Part shown: positions 11,514 through 23,000 of the stretch, one piece after another
Position numbering within the stretch: the first letter of the stretch is position 1
Layout of the letters: the number at the start of each line of letters is the position of its first letter
Program-made: the position numbers and the translations under genes
The notes under the pieces: model-generated
The model's input: the letters and a program-made list of their open reading frames with translations, nothing else
Databases searched by the model: none
What the model was told of the DNA's origin: nothing
Source of the DNA: Ilex aquifolium
Lineage: Eukaryota; Streptophyta; Magnoliopsida; Aquifoliales; Aquifoliaceae
Length of the DNA: 64,000 nucleotides
Direction: 5' to 3'
NCBI GenBank assembly: GCA_951799425.1
Contig: OX637409.1
Location: 13,860,960 to 13,924,959 of the forward strand

Positions 11514-13334
11514 GAGAGAGAGGGATTTATGTTCTTGTTCTTGTTTTTATGTTTGTTTAAAGTGCTTTTTTTTTATGAATTTCTTCTTTGATAGTTGTAA
11601 GTTTTTTTTGTGTGATTGTGAATGAATCGAACCGTTGATATTAAAAGATGATATTTTGAGAAATGAATGGTTCCATTTATCACTTTTATTTGTTTTAATG
11701 CATTTGTAGATTTAGCATAAAATTAAAATGTGATGGAACAAATGTGGATGTTAAGAATGCATGCTAGAGTAAATATGCACATGATCGGTTTGACACCTCA
11801 ATTTATCAACCAAGACTTAAAACCACATTTCTTGAAAGAATTGGTATTCTCATTATACTTAAATTGTCATATGTACATCGATATTTTTTATTTTAAAGGT
11901 ACAGGAAGATCTGACTCGAAAATGGAATTGGTAGATAACCAATACCCCCTGGAAAACCCGACATACACAGTGGAGATAACAAAGAACACCAGGGTGAGTT
12001 TCGAACCTAACGATGCTTTCGAGAGACAATCAATGTTTACTCAAGTAAAATTCTTTTCACTCTCAATTTTTTGAATGATCTCATTAACCTTGCTTTGATT
12101 GACGCACTTAAAAGTGATCTATTGACATATCCCACAAGGAACCATCGCATACGACACATACATGTGCACATACTTGAGAAATGATCTTAGACTATCTTTG
12201 ATATAATATTGAGCCTTAGACCTTTCTTTGACAAAACTTATCCCTCGTTAGCCATGTTTGAGCCATCAATGTATGAATTTTTCTTTGATAAACCTATATG
12301 ATTACCAATCCACAAGAAAACATACTTGACATACCTTGGCTATCTAATTTTCTTACATCCTCTTTGTAATATGATAGCAGAAAAAGGAAAAGAAAAAGAA
12401 GCATTCGAGATTATCATCCAAGAAGAGTTGATTGGAACAATTGAAACAGAAAAGAAGCAAAAAGGCAAGAACTTGCCAAGAAAGTGAAAAATGAGAAAAG
12501 TGAAAGAAAGAAATGTCATCTTCAGGCAAAATATCAAAAAGTTAGAAAAAGGTGTGCTACAATACGTAAACAGAAGATAGCTTTTGAAAATCCCTGACGT
12601 CGTTTCGTTAGCCACTGACCTCTGGCCACGCTACAACCTATGAAAAGCCCTAATTGATCTCAAGTCTGTTACATGCATGTGTTGTTAATCAAAATTGGGA
12701 TATGGTAAATAGCATTTCTTTAAATTGCGTCAATATCCTTTCATGAGATTATGCCAAATATGATTTATTGCTTCCTTAAACTAGCGCTCCCTCTCTAATT
12801 GTGCATGTGATTTTTCGATTGGCCATCTTCTGATCACATGATTTGTGAGAAAAAAGTCACTATAATCAGAGTGAACTTTTGCTGAGCGTATACTACGTGA
12901 GGTTTGTGAAATCGAAACTATCCATGGAAGGTGATAAAAGGGAGTATTTGTTATATAACAAATTCCTGTTGCTTGAATGATCATTCCTACTGCATTGAGA
13001 ATTTCAAATATCAATGTAACAAATGATAATTTTTGCATAGAATGAATACCTGTGAAATAAGGACGTTTGAGATATAAGTTAAAATTGAGCATCTGGTGTC
13101 CCAACGACCATGATGCTAATTTACTTTAATCAGCATTCTCCTATGCACATCTGTTGGACTGAAGTTTGTGGGTAGCTTCCCTAGAAACCCTCACGAGACA
13201 ACACTCGTCTGCTAGGGTAAACCTAGTGGTTCAACGGCTTGTTGCATAAGCTAAATGCAACCGGATGACCAACGAAAATGGCATTAGGAGTAGATTTTTC
13301 TTTTTTTTTTTATATTACTAGAGACTAGCAATAT
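11514..13334 (+). other. Athila 3' non-coding region
   Basis: AT-rich sequence between the downstream ORF and the polypurine tract. No convincing ORF, RNA gene or repeat array was seen. Long untranslated 3' regions are usual in Athila elements. Confidence 0.6.
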
Positions 13335-13349
13335 TTAGGTTGGGGGGTG
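13335..13349 (+). other. Polypurine tract before the 3' LTR
   Basis: TTAGGTTGGGGGGTG is immediately followed by the LTR start TGATTAGCAC at 13350. This is the expected plus-strand primer position. Confidence 0.8.
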
Positions 13350-15123
13350 TGATTAGCACTTAAAATTAGCATATTACTATGCCGTTTTAAGACTAATTGT
13401 ACTTTGATGGAGTTTAAGTGATGTCATTTCAGGCCCTAAACTGAACAAGGACCCAAGAACAACAAGTACCACACTTGGATGCAACACCAACACATTAGAG
13501 TCCAAAATTGGAGAAGCTTGGAGCACAGCCAGAACGTTCGAACGCCAACTCATGTTCGAATGTCCACATTACACTGTAGCAGACTCAACTACTAAGAGAA
13601 GACGTGTTGCAGTTAGGAAAGAAGACTGAAGCTCTGAAGCACTTGAGTGTCACGTTCGAACGCCAACTCACGTTCGAACGTGCACTTGAGTTGATTGAAG
13701 ATCAGACTACTGCATAGAGTTGGAACTGAACTTCACAGAAGACCAACAGACCACTCGAGTGAAAGGGTCAGAACACATCTGGCGTTCGAACGCCCTTAGT
13801 GCAAAAACAGAAGAAACGTTCGAACGGCAGTTAACGTTCGAACGCCCTTAATGCAAAAACAGAAACAACGTTCGAACACCAACTCACGTTCGAACGTTCT
13901 CCACAGACTGGCAGCAGAATTGTTGGCTTTTCACTTGGACTTGGGCGGCAAACACTATTCCTTTACCTCCTCTTGTCTCCTCCTCTTGCCTATAAATACT
14001 CCCCTTGTTGGAGAGCTAAGGGGGAAGAAAAAAATAATTGATGGAGGCTTAGACTCCCACTCTCATTGTAGATTTAGCTTATTTTCCTTGTATGAAGTTT
14101 TTATCTTAGAGATTAGTTTGGCTTTAGTCCAACATCTCTTGCTAGTTATAAAAGTAGTTTTATGCTTATGCTTATGCTTATGATTTCATTTTACATGCAT
14201 AGAAGAGAGATAGTTCATCTTTTGGTTGAGGAAGCAACCCTCCAATTCTTGGTTGAGGAAGCCACCCTCCAAATGTGACTAGCTTTCTTCTACTTTTATT
14301 GTTCATGCATTTCACTTCCATTGCTTGAGCTTCTTTCTTTCTTAGAAGAGTGAAACTCTTCCACTTTTCTAGAGCTTTACCAAAGCCGTGAAGAGTGGAA
14401 CGTGATTCACCCATTCTTTGTTAAAGATTGGCTTCGTGTTTGTTGTTACTTTATCTTTTAAGTTCTTTACTTGGAGGGATGAGCATCACTCACTTTTCTA
14501 GCTTTACCCAAGCCATGAAAAGTGAGTAGTTTCTCATTCACTCTTTAGTAAGAGGAGAAGGGCATGTATAAGTTATCCGGGAATCATATTTGTGCATTGT
14601 TTTTATGCTTAACGTTTATTTTTTTCTTGTTATTGGATGATTGATTGCATCTAGCAAAGCTAAGGTACTTTGTATAACTGTGAGCTCTTTCTATGACACG
14701 GATGACTCTTGCATAGAAAGACTCATCAGTTCAAGGCAAGTACCCCGGCTAGATCCTAATGACTACCCTTCAATCCTCCCCCTTATTGTACTTCATTTAA
14801 AGAATGGAATATTAATATCATGATTGGATGTCTTGTAGAAACACTTGCTTGTTTGTAGACGGGTTAAGTCTCGGCACAGGCAATTCTTGTAAACTTCTAG
14901 AAAGACATCAGAATCATGTTCTTAATTCTCACAATCCATCTTTATCTTCCGATTAACTTGCTGTTGAAACGAGGGTTAATTGAGTTATCAAGCACAATTA
15001 TGACAAACCGGATAACTAACTACATGTCCAGATCCTTGCACTAAAGAGTGACTCTTTTTAATTAGCACTTATCTCCTATTTTGTTAAGAAAATCCTCTTG
15101 GAAAGAATCTTATATTCTGTCCA
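13350..15123 (+). repeat. 3' LTR of the Athila-type element, truncated
   Basis: About 98% identical to 956-2730. It ends abruptly at 15123, where the duplicated Tat block begins, so about 180 bp of LTR end are absent. It retains the palindrome array (13532-13898) and TATA box (13991-13998). Confidence 0.88.
13532..13898. promoter_or_regulatory. Palindrome array of the 3' LTR
   Basis: Same arrangement as 1139-1505. Several of the differences between the LTR copies fall in the sites themselves and are changes expected from deamination at CG (for example ATGTTCGAATG in place of ACGTTCGAACG). Confidence 0.7.
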
Positions 15124-15125
15124 GG

Positions 15126-15557
15126 GCTCTTTCAGCAAAGGGGGTTGGATATACTTGACCCCTTCTAATAAGTATAGGGCAATGCAAGTTTGCAATAATC
15201 GGAGTTGACTATTTTACTAAATGAGCCGAGAAGGAGCCCCTTGCGAAGATCACATAACAAAAGGTTCAAAGCTTTGTTTGGAAATATATAATCTAAAGGT
15301 TTGGAATCTCGAGAGCCCTTGTCTCAAATAATGGGAGGCAATTCAATAATTCAAAGTTCAAAGGGTATTGCGTCGAGCTGGGTATAACGAACTATTTCTC
15401 CGCACCAGCTCATCCGTAGTGTGACGGACAAGCAGTAGTCACTATCCGAACTATCAAGGAAGCTCTAAAAACCAAACTCGAAGCCTTATAGAGCCATTGG
15501 GTAGAACATCTATCGGGGCTACTATGGGCTTACAAAACCACTGCCAGAATAGCCACC
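15126..15557 (+). repeat. Right copy of the duplicated Tat integrase block
   Basis: Direct repeat of 526-955. The shared sequence starts at GCTCTTTCAGCAA in both copies. The left copy breaks into the Athila LTR, while the right copy runs on uninterrupted into the integrase end, so it represents the uninserted allele. Confidence 0.85.
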
Positions 15558-16009
15558 ACCTTTTGCTCTGGCCTATGGCACTGAGGTAATGGTCCCAATT
15601 GAAATAGGCATCCCATCTCCAATTATAGCGCTCGCAGATGAGAAGAGAAACAACACCCTACAGCGTATCACTGACAATCGGAGAAAGACCGCACAGTACT
15701 CCAATAGGAGAGTCAGGCATAGGAGTTTCAAAGTGGGGGATCTGATCCTGAAGAAGCTCATCCTAGCCGGGAAGGACCCTACGCATGGGAAGCTAGGGCC
15801 CAACTGGGAGGGCCCGTACATAGTCACGAAGCTAGTCAGACCAGGGAAATACGAGTTACAGACTGAGAAGGAGAAAATCTTGCCTCACTCGTGGAACGCA
15901 AACCATCTAAAGAAGTTCTACCAATAGTTGAACCGAGCTAGAAAGCAAGAGCTAGAGATTCTACCTTATAAAAATTTTCTACAATGAATAAGAAGTTTCA
16001 GGTCATCCC

Positions 16010-16375
16010 AATAAAGAATGAGTTGAGTTTTCAAAATCCTGAGCCTAAGATGAGCTTCCAGCTCATGAATAAATAATGAGCTCTCCAGCTCATAAAATAA
16101 AGATGAGTTTTCTAAACTCATAAACAAACGATGAGAACTTCAGCTCAAAAAAATAAAGATGATTTTTCCAAACTCATAAACAAACGATGAGTTCTCTTGC
16201 TTATAAGTATAAAGATGAGTTTTCAAAACTCATGAATAAATGATGAGCTCTTCAGCTCATAAAAATAAAGATGAGTTCTTCAAATCATGATCAAACGATG
16301 AGCTCCTCAGCTCATAAAAATAAAGATGAGTTCTTCAACTCATGATCTAACAATGAGTTCTTTAGCTTAGGTCTT
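16010..16375. repeat. Minisatellite of alternating small hairpins
   Basis: About six units of roughly 55-60 bp. Each unit contains two inverted pairs, GATGAGTTTTC...AACTCAT and GATGAGCTC...AGCTCAT, separated by AT-rich spacers such as AAAATAAA. Tandem repeats in the 3' untranslated region are known in Tat-lineage elements. The regular hairpin pairs suggest a structured RNA or a replication-slippage product. Confidence 0.7.
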
Positions 16376-16627
16376 GTACCTAATCCTTCAGGTCATCGTT
16401 TGTGAAGGCCAACTCAGTGACCTTGAGCTCAGAGGCCTTCAAAGAATCATTGGCCACCCCAGCCATCCAACATAGATTGCCATCTACAAAGAAAGACAAA
16501 AAATTCAAATTAGAAGACAATAAAAAAACAGATGAACTCAGACTGAATATAAAAGTGAGGGACTCACCGAGGTCACCCCATAAAGAGTAGTAGTAGCTGA
16601 GGTAGAAAGGGGCATCGAAGAGGCCTT

Positions 16628-17150
16628 CTAGATGTGAACCTCGGGAATAATAGAAAGGAGAGTGTGGACAACCAGATTCACGTCCTTGGTAAGGGAACTC
16701 CTGCCTTTGGCAGACTGAGCTAAAGAGCTCTCTATTGTGCCAAGAAGCAACTTCAAGGGCACCAATTCAAAAGGCTTCAGCAATGACGAATCCCAAAGGG
16801 ATGGGGCTATTGCCTTAGAAGCCCCGACTACCTCCTTCGACGTAGGAGGGGTCTTGGTGACCTTTGCAGAAGGTCTCTTAGGCTCGAGAGAAGGAGAATA
16901 GACTGGAAAGACCACCACGGGTGCTTGGGGGCAGGTAGAACCTTCTGGGGAGAATCCTTCCTCAAAAATTTTGAGGATCGCTTCAAATCGTCTCCCAACC
17001 TAACCTCAGCCTTCCTTTTCCCCGTAGCTTTTTCTTCACTCATCCAGGCCACTTTGGCCTTCATAGCTTCAGCATCTAGGACCATGGAGCTCAGACCTGG
17101 TAAGAGAAGCCAGTCAGTTAATAATCATGTAGAAATGAAAATAGAGTAAA
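16628..17150 (-). pseudogene. Antisense accessory ORF region of the Tat element
   Basis: On the minus strand, opposite to pol, overlapping open segments with lysine- and proline-rich protein sequence lie downstream of integrase. Tat elements such as Grande and Retand are known to carry an extra ORF in antisense orientation here. The region is broken and its product has no assigned function. Assignment is by position and orientation rather than by recognised sequence. Confidence 0.45.
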
Positions 17151-17170
17151 AGAATAAGATAAAGGTCTTA

Positions 17171-17477
17171 CCAACAGAATCTCCACCACTAGGAGAAATC
17201 AGTGGTATGAAAGCTTCGCCTCTTACCTCAGGAGGTCCGAAACTGTGCTCAGCAAGGGTTGATGGTGCAATAAGCCCGACGTACTTCTTTGGCGAACACT
17301 CTGCTAGATCCCTAAGAAGAAGTCTCTAGACAACATCAAGCTCATGTCAAATGCCTAAAACAATAAAAACAAAGGTCAGCAATTTAAAGAAAGAAGATGG
17401 AAGGAAGCTCAGCTGAGACACCTCGGTACTGACTCACCCAAATTTTTTGGGCCTAACCAAGCTTGGGGTATAGGGAG
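17171..17477. other. Tat tail, no gene
   Basis: Nothing recognisable beyond continuation of the antisense region. It ends with GGGAG, the left target duplication of the solo LTR. Confidence 0.5.
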
Positions 17478-17806
17478 TGTGGCGCCCCTAAAACTGGGGG
17501 TCCTTCGTCAACTCGTTGATCACTCATTAACCCGCAGAAATACTCGTGAATGTCGCATAAGCTGACACCACGTCACAACATCCCCTTCACCGGGATCATA
17601 ACCAACACAGAGTTCGGGGAAATTTTCCCTTGTACTAGGCACTCCCAAACGCATAACTTGTGTACAATTCAATCACTTGACCTTTCCAAGGTCCAATATA
17701 CATCAATTTACCCTTAATATTACTCCATTTACCTCCTTTGATCAAAAGGACTCGAGGCTCGGAGGCTTAACAAAAGTATTTTAATTTTTTGAGAATTTAA
17801 GGGGAC

Positions 17807-17994
17807 CTACCGGTAGAAAAGCAACAGTCTACCAGTAGAAAAACTAACTAGAATACTTCTACCGGTAGAAGATTAACGTTCTACCCGTAGATGAGCCATA
17901 TGGAATTCTTCTACCAGTAGATAATCAACGTTCTACCAGTAGAAGAGCTCTCTGGAAATTTTCTACTGGTAGATGTTCAATGTTCTACCGGTAG
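17807..17994. promoter_or_regulatory. CTACCGGTAG palindrome array with 52-bp period
   Basis: Eight sites start at 17807, 17829, 17859, 17881, 17911, 17933, 17963 and 17985. Spacings alternate 22 and 30 bp without exception, giving a 52-bp repeat containing one pair of sites. Four sites are CTACCAGTAG or CTACTGGTAG, one C-to-T change at the central CG read from either strand. On the minus strand the array lies downstream of the TATA box, so it would be transcribed. Confidence 0.8.
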
Positions 17995-19844
17995 AAAAGT
18001 TTAGTTTTTTCCTGATTCCATCCTTTTCTAATTCCAACTTATCCATCTTCATACAACAACCACCCAAACTCATACAACATACAATTTTAAACAAAATACA
18101 GTTCATATGAGTTTGTTTTACAATTTCTTTACACAATATTACATGTCCAAAAGTAATTACAACTTGTTGTAAAAAAAATACAATCTAAAGCCACAACCCG
18201 GCTTTTTTCATCAATGAGAGCCCAAGTGAGAGCCATCTACCGACGTTTGTCCCGCACCTGAAATGTTATCCCCATAAAGGGTGAGTCATGCTCAATAGGG
18301 TATCTCCTAAAGAGACTACTCCCCAACCTAGATGCATATGAAATGCTCACATTTCATTTATAGTCAAACCAAACATTCATCCAAGAATATACAACTCCAA
18401 GAACAAATGTCATAATTTCATGCCATGTTATGAGGTGAGACTCACACATGCAATGCAACCCGAGCCTTCACCGGCTCCCATAATACATGCAATGTCATGC
18501 GTATAAATCCGGGCATTCCAAGCGCCCGCCAATGATGTTGCTCATCCAATGACTATTTTATTAAAATGAACCATGTGTCTTTCTTGGGTAGGTGATTTCC
18601 TGGACTTGCACCAATGGTCCACCTCACCGACACGGATTTTGGTATCTCACCTCTTGTTCCGTGTACACCAATATATTTTTTTGGACTTTCACCATCGGAA
18701 GTGTATAAACCAGTAACCGGGTCTTGCACCCGAGGGAGAGTCTAGCCCTTCTTGCTATACCCGACACAAGTTTTTCATGTAACCCGTGCAACTCAGTTGG
18801 GTCTAGGTCCAACCTTTCCGAGTCCACACCTCAACCACCAAGAATGGTGTTTGATCCCAAAATCATGCACACACACCCACACTCATGAAAAATGCTTACG
18901 AATGTGATGCTTCTCGTGCATATGTAAATGAAATGAACCATTGCATTTCATATCATTATGCAACCAAGATTTAATTTGCAAATTCAACATCATGTTCAAC
19001 ATGTCATGAGCACAATATGAACAATTCTCAAATCCTCAATGTAACTTATATCACCAAGCATATAATTACATTTTAAACATCATCACATTCTCAAATTGTC
19101 AATTATATCAAAAACATATAATTACAATCCATAATTTCCACCAAGTATGTTATGGCATTTTCAATGAAACCAACATGCTAAATCAATATAGGCATTTTAT
19201 CAAACACCTTCAAGGCATAAATGTAAACACATAACATGCCCAATCAACACATTTCTCATGAATTTACCAAATAAGTAAATTAAACAACCTAATTCATGAA
19301 AGAATTGATTTTAACCATTCTTAAACCCACTTCACATTTCAACCACAATAGGTATGTGTCATACATGAGATTACATCTCTAATACCCTACCCATTTCATA
19401 TTTCACCCTAGGTTGAAAATAAACATAGCTAGGAGAAGAACCAAACTTCTTGAAGCGTAATTTACGTAGTACAAAGCTCCCATGAATCCAAAATCAAGCC
19501 TCAAGCCTTGATTTTCAAAAATCATGTCTTTGAGACTTCGTCAAAATCCGCAATTTTTGGTACGTAGACGTAGCCCTCGTCGGGTAGATGAACTTTGGTT
19601 CTTGGCCCGAAGGATTTCGACCAAGAGTTGGTCCTAAATCGCAAGAAGAAGGCTTGAAGAAACTCTTGCTTTCTCTCTCTTCTTCCCTCTCTCTCTTTTT
19701 CGAAAATCTAATGGGTAATGGGGAGAAAATCTGATTTTTCTCCCCTATTTATACCCCTTAGATACTATGTGCTCGTTGCACCACACATCCGTCTTTTTAG
19801 GGTACGATTTCGTCCCAAATCAGTTAAATTTCATTCCGTTTCAA

Positions 19845-20075
19845 TAAGGGTGTCAAATGTGTCGTGTTCGTGTGACCCACATGTCGTGTTATTCGTGTCG
19901 TGTCATTGTTATTCGTGTTGTGTTTGTGTCAAGACCCACGAAAAAAAAATCTATTTAGTGTGTTATGAGTATTAAACATTACTCTAGACTATTTATTATG
20001 CGTATTTAATAATCGTGTCAAGTTTCTAATTGTTCGTGTCGAGTTCGTATCAACGGGTCAGAGTTGACACCCCTA
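19845..20075. mobile_element. hAT-like MITE nested in solo LTR A
   Basis: 231 bp with terminal inverted repeats TAAGGGTGTCAA / TTGACACCCCTA. Flanking 8-bp duplications are CGTTTCAA and CATTTCAA, which differ by one change at CG. It is absent from the equivalent site of LTR B, which confirms the insertion. Confidence 0.85.
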
Positions 20076-23000
20076 CATTTCAAGCTCAATATATTTTATT
20101 TGAAATAAATTTAAATTATTTTTCACGTTTCGCAATTTATTTCTCGATCGCGTTTATTTTGGTCACGCGACACCCGGTCGCCTCGTAAAACGCAAAAAAT
20201 CTGATTGTCTTAGAATTCAACGAAAATTGACTGAGTAACTAGATTTTGCGAGACGAATCCAACGGTGAGGTCCATTTCGTCATCCGAGTTCTAAAAAAAT
20301 TTGGATTTTCAACACGTACTATAGTGACTGATTACTGTTTTGCCCTTTTTCATAAAAAAAATTCAAAATTTCTCAAGTTTTACAGGGAGAGTATCATTGG
20401 CATCTCTAAGGTTGAACTCCTAGCCCTTTCCAGACACGTATAGTGTCCTCACACTCCCATGTCGCCTCTTCCACACTTCGGTGCTGCCACAACACATTTA
20501 CTAGCCTCACGGTCTTGCCTCGCAAAACATGTTCTAGGCTATCCATGAAACGCATCGGTCCCTCCTCAAAGGTCAGATCCGCGTCAACAACCAGCTCACC
20601 CCAATCCACCACATGCGTAGGATCTAGAGTGTACTTCCAGAGCATGAAGACATGGAACACCGCATAAACACCTTATAAATTAGGCAATAAAGCCTACAGG
20701 TAAGCGACTGTACCAACCCTTTCGAGTACCTCGAAGGGCCCGATATACCTCAGCGACAGCTTTTCCCGCTTCCCGAACCTGACCACTTCTCTCTTTGGCA
20801 TCACCTTCATGAAGACGTGATCTCCAACTTCGAACTCCAGAAGTCGCTGTCGTCTATCGGCGTAGCTCTTCTGCTGTAAGAAGATGCTTCTGTATCAAGT
20901 CCACTCTCTCCGAGGTGTCTCTAACCAAATTTGGACTCGTAGAGGGTCTCTCTCCAACCTTCATCCAACAAACCAGAGAACGACACGACCTCCCATAAAG
21001 TGCCTCATAGGGTTTCACATGTATGCTCGCTTGATAACTATTGTTATAGACAAACTCTACTAAGAGTAAGTGTTTTTCCTAACTACCCTTGAGATCAAGA
21101 ACGCATGCCCTTAGCATGTCTTCCAAGGTCTGGATGGTCCTCTTTGACTGACCATCCATCTGGGGATGAAAAGCGGGGCTCATCATCAACTGTGTCCCCA
21201 TTGCCCGCTAGAAATTCTCCCAAAAATGGGTCGTGAACCTGGGATCCCAATTTGATACTATAGATATGGGCTCCCCATGTAACCGAACTATCTCCCGTAT
21301 ATACAGCCTACAGAATTTCGCCAGTGTGAAGGTCATCCGCACTACCAAAAAGTGTGCCGACTTCGTAAGCCGGTCCATTATCACCCACACTACGTCATGT
21401 CCCCGCGATGTTCGTGGCAAGTGGGTCACAAAATCCATCGTGACGTGCTCCTACTTCCACTCAGCCACCTCCAAAGGCTGGAGCAACCCTGCTGGTCTCT
21501 GGTGCTCCGCCTTGACCTGTTGAAACGTGAGACATCGACTAACAAAGTCTCCAACGTGCGCTTCATCCCACTCCAATAGTACTGGTGGCGAAGATCATGG
21601 TACATCTTCGTGTCACCTGGATGTACAACAAAGTGGGAGCAATGGAACTCCCTAAGGATCTCTCCTCTCAGATTCGCAGACTGGGGAACCACAACCCTTC
21701 CCCTGAACTGAAGACTACCATTCGCGTGAATGGCCCAACCCTTGTCACCTGTACCTAACTGTACCTGGTCTCTAATGGATAACATCTCTGTGTCCTGCCC
21801 CTAGGACTCGATCACCCTACTCAATAGGGAAGACGTAGCCACCAAACTCCCCAAAGTGCTATGAGTCTGACCTCTATAATGCAACTTGAACTGTCTCACA
21901 GTCTCAAGCATCTACCACTCCCGGGAAGCAACACTAGCCAAGACTCCCCGTGACTTTCGGCTGAGTGTATCAACCACCACATTTGTCTTACCGGGATGGT
22001 AATGCAAAGTGAAGTCATAATCCTCTAAATACTCCATCCAACTGCGTTGCCTCATGTTAAGGTCCTACTGATTGAAGATGTACTTCAGACTTTTACGATC
22101 CGAAAATACCTCAAACTGCTCACCATACAAATAGTGGTGCCAAGCCTTCAAGGCAAAGACAATACCGCCAACTCCATGTCATGTGTGGGGTAGTTCTGCT
22201 CGTGGTTCTTTAACTGCCGAGAACCATAAGTTACCACACTCTTAGACTGCATCAAAACACACATAAGTCTGTCCTTGGAGGCATCACAATACACTTTGTA
22301 CCTCTGTCCCCTCTCCAGAACTACTATAATAGTAGCTAAAGTAAGCCTCCTTTTCAACTCCTGGAATGCCTTCTCACACGAGTCATTCCACTCAAATTTG
22401 ACCTCCTTCTAAGTCAATCTAGTCATAGGTGCAGCTGGTCGGGAGAAGTCCTTAATAAATCTCATGTAATACCCCGTCAATCCCAAGAAATTACGTATTT
22501 TGAAGACTGACTTCGGCCTCTCCTAACTCATAACCGCCTCAACTTTCTCCGGTTCAACTAACACACCCGAAGCCGACACCACATGTCCCAGAAACTTTAT
22601 TTTTGTCCACCAAAATTCACACTTGCTAAACTTGGCGTACAACTGATGGTCGCTCAATGTCTGGAGAACAACCCTCATGCTCATCCTCAGACTCGGAGTA
22701 GATCAAGATGTCATCAATGAAGACCACGACAAACTGATCTAGGTAGGATTGGAACACCCTATGCATGAGATCCATGAATGTCGTCGGGGCATTCGTCAAT
22801 CCAAAAGGCATAACTATGAACTTGGAATGCCCATACCGTGTCCTAAATGATGTCTTAGGGATATCTGTCTCCCTAATCCTCAACTGATGGTAACTAATGC
22901 GCAGATCTATCTTGGAGTAGACCTGTGCCCCTCTCAATTGATCAAACAAGTCATCAATCCGCAACAAATGGTACATATTCTTGATGTTAACCCGATTCAA

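Larger units (their letters stand above)
956..15123 (+). mobile_element. Athila-type Ty3 LTR retrotransposon, nearly complete
   Basis: The order is 5' LTR, tRNA-Asp type primer site, gag, protease, reverse transcriptase, RNase H, integrase, a second transcription-unit-like region with its own ORF, polypurine tract, and a 3' LTR missing about its last 180 bp. The two LTRs differ at roughly 36 of 1,770 positions by hand count, about 2%. With the rice LTR rate of 1.3e-8 per site per year that gives about 0.8 million years; a slower woody-plant rate would make it older. The gag-pol region is broken in only about three places, so the element is a young fossil. The last five bases before the 5' LTR are ACCAC; no matching target duplication is visible on the right because that end was replaced by the duplicated Tat block. 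Confidence 0.9.
15126..17477 (+). mobile_element. Tat-type Ty3 fragment, integrase end and 3' tail
   Basis: Broken fossil continuing the element at 1-955. The integrase C-terminal part lies at about 15560-15925 (phrases VGDLILKK, GPNWEGPYIV, WNANHLKKFY). After it come a hairpin minisatellite (16010-16375) and an antisense ORF region (16628-17150). A solo LTR interrupts it at 17478. The bases after that LTR (20385 to about 20430) appear to continue the tail. No LTR of the Tat element itself is present in the window. Confidence 0.75.
17478..20384 (-). mobile_element. Solo LTR of a chromovirus-like element (copy A)
   Basis: 2,907 bp, starting TGTGGCGCC and ending TTTTACA on the plus strand, flanked by a perfect 5-bp duplication GGGAG (17473-17477 and 20385-20389). 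Orientation is minus, judged from copy B, which adjoins a primer site. It contains a palindrome array (17807-17994), a minus-strand TATA box (19746-19753) and a nested MITE (19845-20075). The intact duplication shows it is an independent solo LTR rather than the 3' LTR of the element to its right. Confidence 0.9.

Noticed and set aside
17807-17994. Regularly spaced repeats resembling a CRISPR array
   Set aside because: The repeats are only 10 bp, lie inside an LTR of a plant retrotransposon and there are no cas-like genes.
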